Source: Paenibacillus camelliae
Lineage (GTDB): Bacteria > Bacillota > Bacilli > Paenibacillales > Paenibacillaceae
Assembly (NCBI RefSeq): GCF_023715345.1
Contig: NZ_JAMBNY010000004.1
Coordinates: 124,001-188,000 of the forward strand
Direction: 5' to 3'
Length of the DNA stretch: 64,000 nucleotides
Both the position numbers and the translations under genes were made by a program. Below, piece after piece: positions 62,577 to 64,000 of this stretch. Position 1 is the stretch's first letter; each line of letters starts with the position of its first letter. Under the pieces are notes generated by a model. The model was not told where the DNA came from. It saw nothing but the letters and a program-made list of their open reading frames with translations, and ran no database searches.

Positions 62577-63836
62577 ATGACAGTATCCGTTATTCAAGAA
62601 ACTCTTAATCCTTATGAGATTGCACAACAGCAAGTAGATGCTGCAGCAGCTCTATTAAACTTGCCAGAACATATTGCGAACGTGTTAAAGCGCCCAATGC
62701 GTGTGCTTACAGTAAACTTCCCAGTAAAAATGGACGATGGTTCTGTACGTGTGTTTGAAGGCTACCGTTCACAGCATAACGATGCGATCGGTCCTACTAA
62801 AGGAGGAATTCGATTCCATCCGGATGTGACATTGGACGAAGTTAAAGCACTTTCTATGTGGATGAGCTTTAAATGTGGTGTAGTAGGTTTACCTTATGGC
62901 GGCGGTAAAGGTGGCGTTATTTGTAACCCTCGCGAGCATAGCAAAGGTGAGCTAGAGCGTATTAGCCGCGGCTTTATGGAAGCTATCGCAGCATTTGTTG
63001 GTCCTCAAAAAGATATCCCAGCTCCAGACGTTTATACAAACGCTCAAACAATGGGCTGGATGATGGACACGTACAGCAAGCTTGCTGGCGTTAACTCTCC
63101 AGGTGTAATTACAGGAAAACCAATTATCCTTGGTGGATCTCAAGGTCGTAACGAAGCGACAGCACAAGGCTGTGTTTACACGATTCTTGCTGCGCTTGAG
63201 GATATGGGGAAATCACCAGCTGATGCAACAGTTGCAATTCAAGGATTTGGTAATGCAGGTCGTATTGCAGCGCGTTTGCTTGACGAAGCTGGCTGCAAAG
63301 TTGTTGCAGTTTCTGACTCTAAAGGCGGCATCTACGATCCAAATGGACTAGATCTTGCGAAAGTTGGAGAGCTTAAAGATAATGCTTCCATTCTAGATTA
63401 CGGTCAACAATATCATATCTCGAACGAGCAATTGCTTGAGCTTGACGTTACTGTTCTTGTGCCAGCTGCACTTGAGAACGTCATTACTTCAAAAAATGCA
63501 AATGATATTAAAGCAGCAATCGTAGCCGAAGCTGCGAATGGACCAACAACTCCAGGTGCAGATCGCATTCTAACGGAAAAAGGAATTATCGTTATTCCTG
63601 ACGTGCTTGCAAATGCAGGTGGCGTAACAGTTTCTTACTTCGAATGGGTTCAAAATTTGATGAATTATTACTGGAGCGAACAAGAAGTACTTGAAAAACT
63701 AGAAGTAAATATGATTAACTCTTATAAGGCAGTGCGCGATCTTGCGAAAGAATATGATGTAAATCTACGTAAGGCTGCTTATATGATCGCGATCAAACGC
63801 ATCTCTGCTGCTATGGAAGCAAGAGGTTGGGTTTAA
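62577..63836 (+). CDS. gudB: NAD-type glutamate dehydrogenase (GudB/RocG family)
   Basis: A 419-residue Glu/Leu/Phe/Val dehydrogenase. GPTKGGIRFHPDVTLDEVKAL and PYGGGKGGVICNP contain the glutamate-binding and catalytic lysines (Lys111), with the catalytic Asp in DIPAPDVYTN, and the Rossmann domain is VAIQGFGNAG. It converts glutamate to 2-oxoglutarate and ammonia. Whether it corresponds to RocG or GudB cannot be told. The ATG at 62577 follows AAGGG at a distance of 10; an earlier ATG at 62559 has no site. Confidence 0.9.
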   Translation: MTVSVIQETLNPYEIAQQQVDAAAALLNLPEHIANVLKRPMRVLTVNFPVKMDDGSVRVFEGYRSQHNDAIGPTKGGIRFHPDVTLDEVKALSMWMSFKCGVVGLPYGGGKGGVICNPREHSKGELERISRGFMEAIAAFVGPQKDIPAPDVYTNAQTMGWMMDTYSKLAGVNSPGVITGKPIILGGSQGRNEATAQGCVYTILAALEDMGKSPADATVAIQGFGNAGRIAARLLDEAGCKVVAVSDSKGGIYDPNGLDLAKVGELKDNASILDYGQQYHISNEQLLELDVTVLVPAALENVITSKNANDIKAAIVAEAANGPTTPGADRILTEKGIIVIPDVLANAGGVTVSYFEWVQNLMNYYWSEQEVLEKLEVNMINSYKAVRDLAKEYDVNLRKAAYMIAIKRISAAMEARGWV

Positions 63837-63868
63837 TATTTACAACATAGAAAGGTGAGTTATACGTT

Positions 63869-64000
63869 ATGACAAATCGGATTCGCGTTGGAATCGTAGG
63901 ATACGGCAATTTGGGCCGTGGAGTTGAATTATCCATCGCGCAAAATCCGGATATGCAGTTGGATGCAATTTTCACTCGTAGAGACCCTGCAACGATCTCT
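63869..64000 (+). CDS. ddh: meso-diaminopimelate D-dehydrogenase, 3' end outside window
   Basis: The first 44 residues are visible. RIRVGIVGYGNLGRGVELSI is the nucleotide-binding start, and the FTRRDP segment is the NADP phosphate-binding loop of diaminopimelate dehydrogenase. This enzyme makes meso-diaminopimelate in one step from tetrahydrodipicolinate and ammonia, by the shortest lysine route. The ATG at 63869 follows AAAGGTGAG. It starts 32 bp after the glutamate dehydrogenase gene and may be co-transcribed. Confidence 0.85.
   Translation, partial: MTNRIRVGIVGYGNLGRGVELSIAQNPDMQLDAIFTRRDPATIS

Overview
The window reads as chromosome of a low-to-mid GC, endospore-forming Bacillota, most likely a Paenibacillus-like member of the Paenibacillaceae. 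The sequence support for this is: strong AGGAGG-type ribosome binding sites, many TTG/GTG starts, a spore-coat transglutaminase (Tgl), a YheC/YheD ATP-grasp protein, a bacillithiol-system protein (YtxJ), GlpP-type control of glycerol genes, and a YesN/YesM pair placed directly upstream of an oligosaccharide ABC transporter. No rRNA, tRNA, CRISPR array, transposase, integrase or phage gene was found. Species-level assignment is not possible from the sequence alone.

Layout. 1-14.9 kb: small accessory and stress genes (HAD, DinB, GNAT, aminoglycoside-phosphotransferase-like kinase, two VOC proteins, flavin monooxygenase-like protein with its own promoter and operator, TmrB-like ATPase, DUF985 cupin, DUF4184 protein), several very small single-helix membrane proteins, an unpaired AgrC/ComD-type kinase, an ABC exporter, a glutathione-peroxidase-like protein and a response regulator with an altered phosphorylation site. 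15-23.3 kb: GPH sugar symporter, YisL, PAS-GGDEF-EAL protein, SMP-30 lactonase, peptidase T, Gfo/Idh/MocA oxidoreductase. 24.9-33.3 kb: xylo-oligosaccharide-type locus (two-component system, lipoprotein, two permeases, GH8 enzyme). 33.7-37.6 kb: glpP-glpK-glpD with a GlpP-type terminator before glpD. 38-46 kb: ribose-type sugar ABC transporter, two esterases around an AraC regulator, DUF3237 protein. 46.4-51.1 kb: hflX, modAB, Cof-type phosphatase, tgl. 52-57.7 kb: DUF4395 protein, lipoprotein cyclophilin, YheC/D, ytxJ, TetR plus YhgE/Pip. 58.2-62 kb: potABCD. 62.5-64 kb: glutamate dehydrogenase and the start of diaminopimelate dehydrogenase.

The most unusual content is intergenic. A roughly 170-bp element occurs nine times (one fragment) in three arrays at 23.3, 51.1 and 53.3 kb, always in the same orientation, with near-constant 16-nt spacers inside arrays. 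Its ends form a 25-bp imperfect inverted repeat, and three inner helices show compensatory base changes between copies, so a conserved fold rather than a protein is being kept. Two copies carry a replaced hairpin module. A second tandem repeat family (194-bp period) lies at 24.4-24.8 kb, related sequence lies at 17.1-17.3 kb, and a 10-mer is shared between these repeats and the replaced module. A candidate stand-alone RNA with its own promoter and terminator lies at about 6.2-6.4 kb.

How the parts work together: YesN/YesM should sense an extracellular oligosaccharide and induce the lipoprotein/permease importer, whose cargo is trimmed inside the cell by the GH8 enzyme. GlpP with glycerol 3-phosphate would release the glpD terminator. 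The cre-like sites before the oligosaccharide lipoprotein and the carboxylesterase suggest carbon catabolite control. PotABCD imports polyamines, and glutamate dehydrogenase with diaminopimelate dehydrogenase links nitrogen metabolism to cell-wall precursors.
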